This document shows positions 29,716 to 30,753 of a DNA stretch of 30,753 nucleotides, piece after piece. The first letter of the stretch is position 1. Every line of letters starts with the position of its first letter. The notes below the pieces were generated by a model. The model saw only the letters and a list, made by a program, of their open reading frames with translations, was not told where the DNA came from and did not search any database. The translations under genes were made by a program, and so were the position numbers. Source of the DNA: an uncultured Bacilli bacterium (GTDB taxonomy: Bacteria; Bacillota_I; Bacilli_A; RF39; UBA660); contig CAKPDF010000017.1 in assembly GCA_934148535.1 (NCBI GenBank), forward strand, positions 1-30,753. The letters run 5' to 3'.

Positions 29716-30675
29716 ATGAAAAATGAAATAATAATATTTGAAAATCAAAAAGTAAAATTAGAAGTAAATATGAGAGATGAAACAGTATGGTTAAATGCAA
29801 ATCAGATGGCTAAATTATTTGGTAGAGATAGCAAAACTATTAGAAAGCATATCAATAATGCTTTAATGGAGGAATTATCTGATGAAGTGGTTGTCGCAAA
29901 ATTTGCGACAACCACTCAACATGGTGCAATTGATGGTAAAATTCAGACTCATATGGTAGATTACTATAATTTGGATATGATAATTAGTGTTGGTTATAGG
30001 GTTAAAAGTCAAAATGGTGTTATCTTCAGGAAATGGGCGACTAGTGTTTTAAAAGATTATATGATTAAGGGATATGCAGTTAATCAAAAGAGATTAGAAT
30101 ATTTGGAAAAGACTATTAAATTAATAGATATTGCTGGAAGAATAGATACTGATTTAAAAGATAACGAGGCTATGGAAATAATTAAAGTAATAAATAATTA
30201 TTCTAATGCTTTAAATTTACTTGATGATTATGATAATAGAAGAATTACTAAACCAAATGGAACTAAGAGTATTAAACAAGTAACTTATGAAGATTGTATT
30301 AGTGTTATTGATAAACTTAAGTTTAATAATGATAGTGATTTATTTGCACTTGAAAGAAATAAAGGTTTGCAAGAGATTATAGGTACTATATATCAGTCTT
30401 TTGATGGTAATGATTTATATCCTACTATAGAAGAAAAAGCAGCTAATTTTTTATATTTAATTATTAAAAATCATACCTTTATTGATGGCAATAAAAGGAT
30501 TGCCGCTACATTATTTATATATTTTTTAAAGTTTTATAATATTTTATATAATAAAAGTATTCAGGTTATTGATAATAATACATTAGTTGCTATTACATTA
30601 CTTATAGCACAGTCTAATCCAAAAGAAAAGAATATATTAATAGATTTAGTAATGAATTTTTTAGATAATAAATAG
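29716..30675 (+). CDS. RhuM-like DNA-binding domain fused to a Fic/Doc domain
   Basis: The 319-aa protein joins two modules. Residues 1-125 are RhuM/Bro-N-like: VWLNANQMAKLFGRDSKTIR, then YYNLDMIISVGYRVKS and FRKWATSVLKDYMIKGYA. After a helical linker with KQVTYEDC, residues 205-319 are a Fic/Doc domain with the motif HTFIDGNKRIAA (253-264), carrying the catalytic histidine and DGNKR loop. Doc-type proteins phosphorylate or AMPylate targets such as EF-Tu; the exact activity is not predictable. The N-terminal half may provide DNA targeting, self-restraint or autoregulation. No separate antitoxin gene is adjacent. The coding region contains a 31-bp palindrome at 29886-29916. It has its own promoter and terminator, so it is a self-contained accessory unit beside a housekeeping operon. 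Confidence 0.92.
   Translation: MKNEIIIFENQKVKLEVNMRDETVWLNANQMAKLFGRDSKTIRKHINNALMEELSDEVVVAKFATTTQHGAIDGKIQTHMVDYYNLDMIISVGYRVKSQNGVIFRKWATSVLKDYMIKGYAVNQKRLEYLEKTIKLIDIAGRIDTDLKDNEAMEIIKVINNYSNALNLLDDYDNRRITKPNGTKSIKQVTYEDCISVIDKLKFNNDSDLFALERNKGLQEIIGTIYQSFDGNDLYPTIEEKAANFLYLIIKNHTFIDGNKRIAATLFIYFLKFYNILYNKSIQVIDNNTLVAITLLIAQSNPKEKNILIDLVMNFLDNK
29886..29916 (+). repeat. Intragenic 31-bp palindrome in the RhuM-Doc gene
   Basis: AGTGGTTGTCGCAAA (29886-29900) is the exact reverse complement of TTTGCGACAACCACT (29902-29916), with a single central A at 29901. The centre is the third base of the Lys62 codon in VVVAKFATTT. It is the longest perfect inverted repeat noticed in the window and more GC-rich than its surroundings. 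Confidence 0.97.
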
Positions 30676-30689
30676 GATTTTGAAGAACT

Positions 30690-30738
30690 AAAAATCGCAC
30701 TCTCGTGAATTAATTCGTGAGTTAGATTTTTCCTTTTT
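30690..30738 (+). terminator. Terminator after the RhuM-Doc gene (possibly bidirectional)
   Basis: AAAAATC (30690-30696) pairs with GATTTTT (30725-30731) and ACTC (30699-30702) with GAGT (30719-30722), around a GAATTAATTC-containing loop. A T-rich run follows. The reverse strand also ends in TTTTT, so a convergent gene to the right could share it. Confidence 0.75.
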
Positions 30739-30753
30739 TGCTTCCAAAAGCAT

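Noticed and set aside
30700..30753. Minus-strand reading (MLLEAKKEK...) at the right edge
   Set aside because: It overlaps the terminator stem and is cut by the window edge; coding cannot be supported from so few bases.
1..30753. Mycoplasma-type code with TGA as tryptophan
   Set aside because: TGA ends the acyltransferase, hybrid-kinase and KilA-N frames at sensible positions, and conserved tryptophans use TGG.
1..30753. CRISPR arrays, tRNA or rRNA genes, transposase genes
   Set aside because: No regularly spaced repeats, no cloverleaf-type GGTTCGAATCC-like arms and no transposase or integrase motifs were seen.

Overview
The window is a strongly A+T-rich bacterial chromosome segment that uses the standard genetic code: TGA is a genuine stop at 1404-1406, 3236-3238 and 15571-15573, and tryptophan is encoded by TGG. 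An S-box (SAM-I) riboswitch on metK, an hpf/secA neighbourhood, a rimP-nusA-ylxR-infB operon and a YtrA-type GntR/ABC cassette all point to a low-GC Bacillota. The extreme AT bias and trimmed housekeeping genes resemble uncultured gut 'Mollicutes-like' Bacilli (RF39-type lineages). That placement is inference and was not tested by phylogeny.

Layout. 1-3238: tail of a hybrid sensor kinase, then an acyltransferase-like gene overlapping a second hybrid kinase whose C-terminus is identical to the first, so this is a tandem family. 3239-4598: promoter, SAM-I riboswitch with terminator, and metK. 4635-8984: hpf, a MazG-like NTP pyrophosphohydrolase, a Nudix hydrolase and secA. 9010-9750: a self-inhibited (class II) Fic gene. 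9977-11520: the only confident minus-strand gene, a transglutaminase-like protein with its own strong promoter and terminator. 11561-13649: a WYL-domain regulator followed by a SIS-domain protein, separated by a hairpin that is both terminator-like and Shine-Dalgarno-masking.

13778-17048 is a decayed accessory island. It holds a C-terminally truncated RhuM gene, a KilA-N gene, a GNAT acetyltransferase fragment, an unknown 191-aa protein, a second KilA-N 3' fragment and other debris. 17062-19019: a GntR regulator, ABC ATPase and permease driven by a perfect-consensus promoter that overlaps a palindromic operator. 19056-23491: a VOC-family protein, then an OmpR-type response regulator, a sensor kinase and a large secreted or membrane-anchored beta-helix protein. 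23662-25342: an M48 zinc metallopeptidase. 25413-29399: the rimP-nusA-rnpM-infB operon with a leader hairpin, a half-length rimP, and no ylxQ or rbfA. 29663-30738: a RhuM-Fic/Doc fusion gene with its own promoter and terminator.

The most interesting signal is inside the two RhuM genes. Each carries a large near-perfect palindrome (11-bp and 15-bp arms) within the coding sequence. Both palindromes are centred on the third base of the same homologous lysine codon, yet their arm sequences differ. Keeping the symmetry while the sequence changes suggests selection on the DNA or RNA structure itself, for example an autoregulatory operator, an mRNA hairpin or a recombination/target site.
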